Positions 1 through 6,054 of a DNA stretch of 11,887 bases are shown piece after piece. The notes beneath the pieces were generated by a model, which was given only the letters and a program-made list of their open reading frames with translations, searched no databases and had not been told where the DNA came from. The DNA lies in NCBI GenBank assembly GCA_016789205.1, contig JAEURF010000013.1:2236-14122 (forward strand). Direction: 5' to 3'. The stretch's first letter is position 1. Each line of letters begins with the position of its first letter. This stretch comes from Anaerolineales bacterium (lineage in GTDB: Bacteria; Chloroflexota; Anaerolineae; Anaerolineales; Villigracilaceae). The translations under genes were made by a program, and so were the position numbers.

Positions 1-488
1 GGACCTAATTTTTGAAATGTTGTTTCAGAGATAACCATTTGCGAAAGAATCTGGCGCATGGTTCTGGTAGTGACAGTCATTTTGCCGCTTTTTTGACGAC
101 GTATCGATTCGTTATAGACTTCAAACGGAACTGGAGCAGGTCCGGCATATTGACTTCGATCTAACGCTTCACGCGCACGTACAATGCCGGCACTCGTGAT
201 GCCATAGGTATAGGCGCCTTCGCCCAAGCCACCTTGAGATGATTTCACTTCGATATGTTTTTCTTGTTTGAGGGTTGTCAAGAGTTGGTCTACAATACCG
301 GCAAAAGGGAGCGTAATTTCTTCGGCAATTTTGAAACCAGTCAGATAGCCGCGAAAATATAAGACTTTAAGAATTAAATCTTGTAGCCACAAAGGGGAAA
401 GTCCAGTGTCTTCAAGATTATTAATTTGAGGCGGTGAAAATCCGCTTTCGGTACTTCCGCCAATTTGTCCGGTTTGTCTTGTGACCAT
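1..488 (-). CDS. N-terminal part of a probable AAA+ ATPase (cut by window edge)
   Basis: An open leftward frame starts at ATG 488-486 and runs off the left edge after 162 codons without a stop. An in-frame TGA lies two codons upstream of this ATG, so it is the most upstream ATG possible; GGTGA sits three bases before it as a close-set ribosome binding site. The peptide begins MVTRQTGQIGG and has a low-complexity stretch of about 25 residues. A segment of about 80 residues follows that looks like a winged-helix domain (LKVLYFRGYLTGFKIAEE, then a beta-wing-like part with GAYTYGITSAG), and then RAREALDRSQYAGPAPVPFE. From memory, this combination precedes the P-loop in Chloroflexota ATP-binding proteins of the AAA+ class. 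The Walker motifs would lie outside the window, so the ATPase assignment is family recall and not visible here. Confidence 0.6.
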   Translation of the reverse strand, partial: MVTRQTGQIGGSTESGFSPPQINNLEDTGLSPLWLQDLILKVLYFRGYLTGFKIAEEITLPFAGIVDQLLTTLKQEKHIEVKSSQGGLGEGAYTYGITSAGIVRAREALDRSQYAGPAPVPFEVYNESIRRQKSGKMTVTTRTMRQILSQMVISETTFQKLG

Positions 489-521
489 GTTTCACCAATT
501 CTAGGAGTTTTATATGCTTCA

Positions 522-527
522 ATTATA
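522..527 (-). promoter_or_regulatory. Putative -10 box of the leftward AAA-type gene
   Basis: On the minus strand this reads TATAAT, 33 bases before the ATG at 488, so a transcript would have a leader of roughly 27 nt. No convincing -35 hexamer was found at the expected distance. It lies 12 bases from the -10 box of the opposite gene, so the two promoters share the 66-bp intergenic space. Confidence 0.4.
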
Positions 528-539
528 CTTCTTTTCGTT

Positions 540-545
540 TATAAT
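540..545 (+). promoter_or_regulatory. TATAAT box directly before the glycosyltransferase start (leaderless promoter)
   Basis: A perfect TATAAT is followed by only 9 bases before ATG 555. Transcription would start about 6-7 bases after the box, leaving a leader of about 3 nt with no room for a Shine-Dalgarno sequence, and none is present. This is the arrangement known for leaderless genes in Deinococcus and Actinobacteria. It also argues against the longer reading frame that begins at 465. Confidence 0.5.
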
Positions 546-554
546 CCAGCCGCT

Positions 555-1238
555 ATGAAATTATCTGTCATAATCCCTGTTTATAACGAAGTTGAAAGCA
601 TCCAAACAATTTTGAAACGTGTGCAAGCGACCAAACGCGCTGATGAAATTATTTTAGTGGACGATGGCTCGAAAGACGGCACTCGCGATATTTTGAAACA
701 GATGGGCAAGAAAAAAGGCTTGCAAATTATTTTACATGAAAAAAATCAAGGCAAAGGTGCGGCAGTGCGCACAGGCATGGCGGCGGCGAAAGGCGATGTA
801 CTTTTAATCCAAGATGCTGACCTTGAATATGACCCGCGTGATTTCACTGAACTGCTCAAGCCGATTGAAGAAGGGCTTGCAGATGTGGTTTATGGTTCAC
901 GCTTTTTAGGAAGAGCGCATCGGGTTACGATGTTTTGGCATTTGGTGGCAAATAAACTTTTGACCTTGATGACCAATATTTTATACGACACGATTCTGAC
1001 AGACATGGAAACTGGATATAAAGTTTTCCGCCGTGAAGTGATTGATGGTATGGTGATTCGAGCCAACAGTTTCAACTTTGAGCCTGAATTTACTGCCAAG
1101 ATATTAAAACGAAAATATCGCATTTACGAAGTGCCGATTACTTTTAATCCACGAGATTATTCGCAAGGCAAAAAAATAAAATTACATGATGCCTTTGAAG
1201 CAGTCTGGGCGTTGATTAAGTATCGGTTTGTGGATTAA
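555..1238 (+). CDS. Family 2 glycosyltransferase, dolichol-phosphate mannosyltransferase-like
   Basis: This 227-residue soluble GT-A enzyme probably transfers a sugar from a nucleotide sugar to a polyprenyl phosphate or other acceptor at the cytoplasmic membrane face. Residues 1-11 (MKLSVIIPVYNE) are the classic GT2 start. ILVDDGSKDGT (residues 33-43) supplies the nucleotide-binding Asp pair D36/D37. KNQGKGAAVRTG (63-74) and the metal-binding DAD (87-89) follow, then YGSRFLG (113-119) and the DMETGYKVFRREV segment (150-162) typical of the DPM1/GtrB-like subgroup. There are no C-terminal membrane helices, unlike GtrB. I chose ATG 555 because homology begins exactly there. The frame stays open upstream to 465, but those 30 residues are not GT2-like, overlap the divergent gene and contain the TATAAT box. 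The gene is monocistronic and ends at a hairpin. Exact donor and acceptor cannot be told. Confidence 0.88.
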   Translation: MKLSVIIPVYNEVESIQTILKRVQATKRADEIILVDDGSKDGTRDILKQMGKKKGLQIILHEKNQGKGAAVRTGMAAAKGDVLLIQDADLEYDPRDFTELLKPIEEGLADVVYGSRFLGRAHRVTMFWHLVANKLLTLMTNILYDTILTDMETGYKVFRREVIDGMVIRANSFNFEPEFTAKILKRKYRIYEVPITFNPRDYSQGKKIKLHDAFEAVWALIKYRFVD

Positions 1239-1239
1239 C

Positions 1240-1275
1240 AAAAAAAGTCCCGTAGAAAACTCTACGGGGCTTTTT
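1240..1275. terminator. Bidirectional intrinsic terminator between convergent genes
   Basis: Arms GTCCCGTAGA (1247-1256) and TCTACGGGGC (1261-1270) form a 10-bp stem with one G-U pair and a 4-nt loop, AAAC. An A-run (1240-1246) and a T-run (1271-1275) flank the stem, so it can terminate the glycosyltransferase on the plus strand and the peptidase on the minus strand. It lies directly after one stop codon and 12 bases from the other. Confidence 0.85.
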
Positions 1276-1287
1276 CTTAAGCTTATT

Positions 1288-3759
1288 TTACGGCTTTACA
1301 TAGACAACATAATCATAGACATAATCACCAGCCGCATATTCGCCTGTGCCATCATTTATTTTAGACTTGAAGGTAGCGTTGATGATGGCATGATGTTCAC
1401 CGGGTTTCCAATCTGATAAAGCGGTGTAAACCAAGCGACATTCTAACCCGCCAGAAGGAACGTCATATACAGCCAGTTGATTTAATGGCACATCTTTACC
1501 GTTGAGATTAAATTTCAAATCAATTTGGCTAAAATTTTGTTCGAGGGTGGCTTTATCTTTTGCACACCAAGCATACGCCCATAATACTGTTGTTGATGTT
1601 GACAACGGAATTGTATACGTCAATGTGACAGGTTCAAAATTTTCTTCATTATATTGTTCGCGTGCTAAATCCCATAAGAAGTCTGCGCCACCGCCAAAGG
1701 CTGAATCCGCCTCACTCGTAGACGCAATCTTGGGTGGTGCACTCGGCGTGATGCCTGCGCCAAGCGGTTGAAGCACAGCACGGATGCCCGCTTGTAAAAC
1801 GAAATCATCTGTGAGATATATATTCGACTCGTCCACTGGAATGCGAAGCGTAGGCTGAACCCCCTGCCCCTCAAGGAAGATACTACCGTCTGGTAGTGTG
1901 AAGCGACCTGTTGGCACTTGCAAGAAAAAGCCTTCAGGTAAGTTAAACTGTCCGCGCGCGACTTCTGCTTCGATACCACTCGTCGGGTATTGACCCACTG
2001 TAATCATGCCCGGCACTTGACTGAATCCATAAGCTTCTAACTCGCAAGCGCTGGCACAGGCTTGCCCAACTAACAAAACCATTTTGTCAAAACGATATTG
2101 ATTTTCGTTTGGGATTACTTTTCCAGGTAAGCCTTCTGGTTCAAATTGACCAGTGGCTTCACTGTAATATTCCAATTGCCCGATTGGAATCTCTTGGTCT
2201 GTGAGCAAACCAGCCAAGCCTAAATTGGCACCGCCGCTATTAAAGCGCATATCAATAATGATGCCTGCCACTTCGCGGGCTTCAAATTGTTGTAAAGCAC
2301 GCTCAAACAAGCGGATGATGAGATTCAGATCGTCGTAATTGCTGTTGATGCGCACATAGCCAATTTGCGCGTTGCCTTCGGTAAGGATTTTGCTATCCAC
2401 AGGCAATAAGTTATCTAATTCTGCACCAAAATAAACCGAGGTAACACTAAATGAATTTCGCTCTGCAATTGCGGTCAAGGTTACGGTTTGTTCGTTCCCG
2501 CCAGGGTTTACAAATGTGATTTCAGCAGTATTGCCAACAACAGCACGCAGAAGATAGCGGGCTTGTTGATAACGAATTGCAAAATCGGAAGATTGCAAAG
2601 CATACGATTGCACTTTACCAATAGCATCTGCGATTGGCTCTCCATTAAATGAAATTACGCGTGCGCCAATTTGTATACCGGCTTGCGCGGCAGGTCCATT
2701 TTCAAGCAAATATGTAACTAATACACGTCCATCATCTAACTCGCGGATAGCAAAACCATAACCGCCTGAAGTTGCTTGTGTAAAATCTTGATTTGCAAAT
2801 TCGCCACCATCGAAGCCAACATGACCATCTTTGAATGCCCAAGTGAAATCACGCAATACGAGATAAAAAGCATTTGGGTCTTTGTCTTGTTCAGCTTTTT
2901 CGACGCGCGGCTTTAATTCTTTGTATAAAGCGTCCCAATCCGGTTGTTTCCCTTCGACGCCATTAAACGCATATTCTTTGCTAATAATTTCAAACATTTT
3001 ATCGAAGGCTTCGGTGTATGAATCTTCAGAAAAATCTTTCACTGCTACATCAGTTGGTTCATACAAAGTCATTTCAGCAATTGGAGTTTTACTAAATTCA
3101 AACGGGCTTTTATCTAAGTCAACAATTGTATAGCCCGCCTCAATCGGAGCAACTGGGTCATCGGCAGTGAAAAGCAAGCCATCATCGCCATAACCGGTTG
3201 GGAATTGCTGTTCAGCATCCGCCGCCCAGATGATTAATTTTCCGCCAATCACTTCGTCATTATTTTCTGTATCAGTACGAATAGAAGCGAGATATGTGGG
3301 CCAACCAGTTGAACGGTCATCACCGACTGAAAACGGACCACCGTATAAATTTGGTGAATAGCCCACAGCAAAAATTTGCACACCCTGATTTGATTCGCCA
3401 TTATTATCAACATCATTAAATTCACCTTCAGGCAACGCCGGTAAATTCAAATCAAATGTGCCACTTAACGTTTCGGCATCATAGGTCATATAGCCTAGTA
3501 CTTGTGAATCAACAGGTAATTCCCATTCTTCATCCCGAATGACAAAGCCGTGCATATCTAATAATGCAACAGCGTTCTCAATATAATATGTGAAAACAAA
3601 ATCATTTGAAATTGAATATTCCCCTTGCACTTGCACAGGCTCGCCATCATTTTCAGCAGACGGCACTTCGGTTGGGCTTTCGGCTTTTGGAGCACAAGCC
3701 GAAAGGATTAAACCCAAAACCACAAGCACAGAAAAAATACGCGTTGTATTTAGTTTCAT
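1288..3759 (-). CDS. Large PDZ-containing S41 family peptidase lipoprotein
   Basis: This 823-residue protein starts with a lipoprotein signal peptide ending in the lipobox LSAC, with the lipidated Cys near residue 22, so it is predicted to sit outside the cytoplasmic membrane on a lipid anchor. Residues about 45-235 form an unassigned acidic beta-rich region. A helical S41 cap follows (YTEAFDKMFEIISKEY), then DGHVGF with H313, a PDZ domain (about 333-410) and the catalytic core with IIIDMRFNSGG and CASACE. Ser570 aligns with the Tsp/CtpA nucleophile, but the position of their catalytic Lys is Gly595. LEGQGVQP supplies Glu630, so a tricorn-type Ser/His/Glu arrangement is more likely. An Ig-like or beta-sandwich segment (about 705-823) closes the chain. 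The start has GGAGG 7 bases upstream and is secure. The substrate is unknown; envelope protein or peptide processing is the family role. It is transcribed alone, divergent from the small gene at 3798. Confidence 0.87.
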   Translation of the reverse strand: MKLNTTRIFSVLVVLGLILSACAPKAESPTEVPSAENDGEPVQVQGEYSISNDFVFTYYIENAVALLDMHGFVIRDEEWELPVDSQVLGYMTYDAETLSGTFDLNLPALPEGEFNDVDNNGESNQGVQIFAVGYSPNLYGGPFSVGDDRSTGWPTYLASIRTDTENNDEVIGGKLIIWAADAEQQFPTGYGDDGLLFTADDPVAPIEAGYTIVDLDKSPFEFSKTPIAEMTLYEPTDVAVKDFSEDSYTEAFDKMFEIISKEYAFNGVEGKQPDWDALYKELKPRVEKAEQDKDPNAFYLVLRDFTWAFKDGHVGFDGGEFANQDFTQATSGGYGFAIRELDDGRVLVTYLLENGPAAQAGIQIGARVISFNGEPIADAIGKVQSYALQSSDFAIRYQQARYLLRAVVGNTAEITFVNPGGNEQTVTLTAIAERNSFSVTSVYFGAELDNLLPVDSKILTEGNAQIGYVRINSNYDDLNLIIRLFERALQQFEAREVAGIIIDMRFNSGGANLGLAGLLTDQEIPIGQLEYYSEATGQFEPEGLPGKVIPNENQYRFDKMVLLVGQACASACELEAYGFSQVPGMITVGQYPTSGIEAEVARGQFNLPEGFFLQVPTGRFTLPDGSIFLEGQGVQPTLRIPVDESNIYLTDDFVLQAGIRAVLQPLGAGITPSAPPKIASTSEADSAFGGGADFLWDLAREQYNEENFEPVTLTYTIPLSTSTTVLWAYAWCAKDKATLEQNFSQIDLKFNLNGKDVPLNQLAVYDVPSGGLECRLVYTALSDWKPGEHHAIINATFKSKINDGTGEYAAGDYVYDYVVYVKP

Positions 3760-3783
3760 AAGTCTTCCTCCAAAGTTTTCAAT

Positions 3784-3791
3784 ATTATAAT
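3784..3791. promoter_or_regulatory. Overlapping divergent -10 boxes (ATTATAAT)
   Basis: The plus strand reads TATAAT at 3786-3791, 6 bases before ATG 3798, giving an expected transcript start at or within a base or two of the A of the start codon (leaderless). The minus strand reads TATAAT at 3789-3784, 24 bases before the lipoprotein ATG at 3759, leaving an 18-nt leader that contains GGAGG. The two -10 hexamers share four base pairs, so two polymerases could not open both at once. No strong -35 element was seen for either side. Confidence 0.55.
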
Positions 3792-3797
3792 CCTGCT

Positions 3798-4115
3798 ATG
3801 AATAATTACATCAGCGAACTTGAACAAGCAGTAAAAGCTAGAGAACAAGGCAAAGAAGGTCAGGCACGCGTTTGTGCGAGGCGTGCGGCTGGGCTTGCTA
3901 TAAAAGATTATTTGACTCGCAAAGGGATTCATCCGCCAAGTGTGAGCGCGTTGGATTTATTAAATTATATTAAAGAAGAAACGCTTCTCCCCGCTGACCT
4001 AAAACTGGTGACTGAACATTTGACATTGCGCGTCACCGAAGAATTCAAACTCCCCATCGAAGCCGATTTGATTGCCGAGTCGCGTCAGTTATGTGAGTGG
4101 CTTGTTAAAAACTAA
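3798..4115 (+). CDS. Small helical protein, possibly HEPN-like, function unknown
   Basis: This 105-residue, apparently all-helical cytoplasmic protein has no signal peptide or membrane segment. An N-terminal helix pair (SELEQAVKAREQGKEGQARV, then CARRAAGLAIKDYLTRKGI) resembles the alternating alanine/basic helices of HEPN or TPR-like folds. It is followed by SALDLLNYIKE (50-60) and a C-terminal helix with LPIEADLIAESRQLCEWL. An RKGIH string (41-45) is only loosely like the Rx4-6H catalytic motif of HEPN RNases because the spacing is one residue short, so nuclease activity should not be assumed. There is no antitoxin-like partner next to it: the upstream gene is divergent and the downstream one convergent. 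No Shine-Dalgarno is present and TATAAT ends 6 bases before the ATG, so translation is probably leaderless. I recall similar unnamed proteins in Chloroflexota. Confidence 0.7.
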   Translation: MNNYISELEQAVKAREQGKEGQARVCARRAAGLAIKDYLTRKGIHPPSVSALDLLNYIKEETLLPADLKLVTEHLTLRVTEEFKLPIEADLIAESRQLCEWLVKN

Positions 4116-4154
4116 AAAGGTGACAGTCAATTTCAAAATGACTGTCACCTTTTT
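4114..4154. terminator. Perfect 16-bp inverted repeat, bidirectional terminator
   Basis: The arm AAAAAGGTGACAGTCA (4114-4129) and its exact complement TGACTGTCACCTTTTT (4139-4154) enclose a 9-nt loop. A-runs and T-runs at the ends give a terminator in both directions. It begins inside the stop codon of the small gene and lies 16 bases from the end of the convergent membrane-protein gene. The GTGACAGTCA/TGACTGTCAC core resembles palindromes I have seen dispersed in other genomes, so a REP-like origin is possible. Confidence 0.85.
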
Positions 4155-4170
4155 TATTATTTACAAAATC

Positions 4171-4434
4171 TTACAAAACGCCTTTACGCCCAATCATATA
4201 ATAAAGTGCGCGGGCAATTGTAATCAGCAATAACATTCCAGAGATGACTCCGCCGAAAACGAAAACCAAGCGATTCCAATCTTTCAGACGTAATCGAATT
4301 TCACTACGACTGGGAATTTGAATCCTATCGTAGAGGCGTTGAAATAAGCCAGACGGAGCAGTCACCCGCTTCAACGTCCCGGCAAGATGCGCTTCAATCT
4401 CATCAAAATCGTCTTCGTAAATCTGGTCTGTCAT
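4171..4434 (-). CDS. Small single-pass membrane protein, last gene of the sigma operon
   Basis: This 87-residue protein has an acidic N-terminus (MTDQIYEDDFDEIEAHLAG), an amphipathic middle section rich in Arg (about 28-54, GLFQRLYDRIQIP then LRLKDWNRL) and one hydrophobic helix at about residues 55-80 (LVFVFGGVISGMLLLITIARALYYMI). It ends in IGRKGVL. There is no signal peptide. The positive charges on both sides of the helix leave its orientation unclear, though the long N-terminal part is most likely cytoplasmic. It starts 17 bases after the DegV stop with a weak AAAGAG ribosome site, so it is co-transcribed with the sigma factor and DegV genes. A membrane anchor or mini anti-sigma role is suggested by position only. 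There is no zinc-binding HxxxCxxC anti-sigma motif, so it is not a recognisable ZAS-type anti-sigma factor. Confidence 0.75.
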   Translation of the reverse strand: MTDQIYEDDFDEIEAHLAGTLKRVTAPSGLFQRLYDRIQIPSRSEIRLRLKDWNRLVFVFGGVISGMLLLITIARALYYMIGRKGVL

Positions 4435-4451
4435 TCAATTCTCTTTATAAA

Positions 4452-5294
4452 TTATGTAGTCGGGTACAAAATTAAACCGACGGTTCCAGGTCCGAGGTTT
4501 GCGGCAATCGAAATCGAAAGTTCGCTAATCATGGTTTCTTTGGTGTTGAAGTGACTCTTTGCATCCTCTAACAATGCCTGCCCTGATTTCAAATCACGCG
4601 CATGGACAACAGCTAAGTAAATGGGTTGGTCGCCATATTCTTCTTTTCCCATTGCAATCACGCGTTCAAGTGCGGCTTTGCGCGTACGCACGCGTTCTGC
4701 CATATTTAGCACGCCATCACTTAATACAGCGATAGGTTTGACGTTTAATACAGATGCGAGTGCGGCTTGTAATGCTTTGACACGCCCAGACATTTTTGCA
4801 TATTCCAACGTATCGAGAGTCAAAATTACGCGCACTTTTGATTTGATACCTTCAATATATTTGACAATTTCATCTACGCTTTTTCCAGCACGTTCCATTT
4901 TGCGGGCTTCACGGCACATCAAGCCAATGCCTAATGAGCCACAGGCTGAGTCAATCGGAATGACATTGAACTCACCTTTTAATTCTTCAGCGGCGGCAAC
5001 TGCTGAAGTATATGTACCTGAAAGTTTAGCTGTGATATGAATGGAAAGAATCGTATCGCCCTTTTGTGCAATCTTGCGGTAAAACTCAACAAATTGATGG
5101 GGTGAAGGCTGTGAAGTTTTAGGAATGCGCTTGCTCTCTTCAACCAAGTTATAAAAACCTTCATTATCTAATTCAACACCCTGTAAATAAGATTTTTCCC
5201 CAAACAAAATGTTCACGGGGATTGTGTCTATGCCATATTCCTTCACCCACTCTGGAAGGACATCGGCAGCGCCGTCGGTCACTATTCTCAACAT
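4452..5294 (-). CDS. DegV family fatty-acid-binding protein (FakB-like)
   Basis: At 280 residues this is the usual full length for DegV/FakB proteins. In Firmicutes these hold a fatty acid in a buried pocket while the FakA kinase phosphorylates its carboxyl group, feeding exogenous fatty acids into phospholipid synthesis. The N-terminal DegV domain begins MLRIVTDGAADVLPEW. TSQPSPHQF (60-68) is the conserved TSQPS signature, SIHITAKLSGTYTSA (84-98) holds the Ser/Gly loop that contacts the lipid head, and DSACGSLGIG (115-124) is also typical. The C-terminal half includes the AVVHARD strand and ends GPGTVGLILYPTT, where GPGT.G is again a family hallmark. GGAGAG lies inside the end of the sigma gene and only 3 bases separate the two frames, so the genes are probably translationally linked. 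No FakA kinase gene is in the window. The family is secure; which lipid it binds is unknown. Confidence 0.92.
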   Translation of the reverse strand: MLRIVTDGAADVLPEWVKEYGIDTIPVNILFGEKSYLQGVELDNEGFYNLVEESKRIPKTSQPSPHQFVEFYRKIAQKGDTILSIHITAKLSGTYTSAVAAAEELKGEFNVIPIDSACGSLGIGLMCREARKMERAGKSVDEIVKYIEGIKSKVRVILTLDTLEYAKMSGRVKALQAALASVLNVKPIAVLSDGVLNMAERVRTRKAALERVIAMGKEEYGDQPIYLAVVHARDLKSGQALLEDAKSHFNTKETMISELSISIAANLGPGTVGLILYPTT

Positions 5295-5297
5295 GGT

Positions 5298-5870
5298 TTA
5301 CTCTCCTTCAAGGTTTAGATTTTGGTCTTCCAATTGGTCACGTAAAGCCAAAAGCGTTCGATGATACAAACTCTTCACGGCTCCTTCGCTTCGTCCCATT
5401 ATCTTGCCAATCTCTGCGTTCGACATGTTTTCGACAAATTTCAAAATCAATAAATTTTGTCTTTCCGGCGGAAGTTTCCGAATCATTCTTAATAGGGAAT
5501 CCTGTTCTTGCGAGCGGACAAGGTTTCTTTCGGGGTGGTCACCTTTAGTTGGTAGAACCGGCAAGTCATCCAGTGGAATTTCTTGTTTGCGACTTCGGTC
5601 TCTGTGCCAGTTCGCTACTAAATTGTGAGCAATCCGATACAACCATGCCGAAAAAGGAACACCTCGGTCTGTATAATTTTTGATGTGATTCATCGCCCGT
5701 TGAAAGACCCGCGCAGTTAAATCTTCAGCATCATGCGGGTTGCCTGTGCGATAGTACACATAGTTGAAGATTCGTTCTACATAATGACCATATAAGATGC
5801 CAAATGCATCACGGTCACCTTTAGAAGCACGGGCGAGAATTTCCTCTTCGTTGTAATCCAACTCGGTCAA
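5298..5870 (-). CDS. ECF-type RNA polymerase sigma factor (sigma-70 family)
   Basis: This 190-residue alternative sigma factor has only regions 2 and 4. Region 2 spans about 20-92: core-binding DAFGILYGHYVERIFNYVYY, the DAEDLTARVFQRA helix (48-59), and PFSAWLYRIAHNLVANWHRD (72-91), which recognises the -10. A linker of about 35 residues precedes region 4 (about 125-178) with LPPERQNLLILKFVENMS and the helix-turn-helix MSNAEIGKIMGRSEGAVKSL (149-168) for the -35. The start is TTG at 5870: a TAA stop sits four codons upstream, no ATG occurs before region 2, and AAGG lies 7 bases ahead. It is first in an operon with degV and the small membrane protein. No classical anti-sigma gene follows. It is divergent from the secreted beta-helix gene, a possible target. 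Which stimulus it answers to cannot be told. Confidence 0.9.
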   Translation of the reverse strand: MTELDYNEEEILARASKGDRDAFGILYGHYVERIFNYVYYRTGNPHDAEDLTARVFQRAMNHIKNYTDRGVPFSAWLYRIAHNLVANWHRDRSRKQEIPLDDLPVLPTKGDHPERNLVRSQEQDSLLRMIRKLPPERQNLLILKFVENMSNAEIGKIMGRSEGAVKSLYHRTLLALRDQLEDQNLNLEGE

Positions 5871-5882
5871 GTAATAGCCTTA

Positions 5883-5912
5883 CCGACGGATTTCAATTAA
5901 TAACACCGTCGG
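5883..5912. promoter_or_regulatory. Inverted repeat CCGACGG / CCGTCGG in the sigma gene leader
   Basis: Perfect 7-bp GC-rich arms at 5883-5889 and 5906-5912 are separated by a 16-nt AT-rich loop. They lie 13 bases before the TTG start of the sigma factor in an otherwise AT-rich 184-bp gap between divergent genes. The arms do not extend further. It could be a protein-binding operator or an RNA hairpin controlling sigma translation. There is no T-run strong enough for a good terminator. The rest of the gap (5913-6054) holds AT-rich sequence and, at 6041-6046, the AGGAGA ribosome site of the rightward gene. I could not place its promoter. Confidence 0.35.
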
Positions 5913-6054
5913 ATTTTAGAAGTTGCACTGAGTATAACATGACCAATTTATTACTCATTTGTAACCTTAAAAATATGCGAAAAATAGCCATGTTAGCCGA
6001 TAATTAACTTTGATTTGTTTGTAAGTTTATAAAACCCAAAAGGAGAAATGTATT

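Noticed and set aside
465..554. Longer N-terminus for the glycosyltransferase starting at ATG 465
   Set aside because: The extra 30 residues are not GT2-like, overlap the divergent gene start at 488 and contain the TATAAT box; homology begins at ATG 555.
3918..3940. Active HEPN RNase motif (RKGIH) and toxin-antitoxin system
   Set aside because: Spacing is Rx3H and not Rx4-6H, and no partner gene is adjacent.
4621..5040. 139-codon rightward open frame
   Set aside because: It is the complement of degV, whose family motifs are unmistakable; no ribosome site and no recognisable protein.
5883..5912. Intrinsic terminator
   Set aside because: The 16-nt loop is large, the following T content is weak, and it lies upstream of both divergent genes, so there is no transcript for it to end.
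5883..5912. CGTC in the inverted repeat as an ECF-type -10 element giving sigma autoregulation
   Set aside because: No convincing AAC-type -35 element was found at the right distance on the minus strand.
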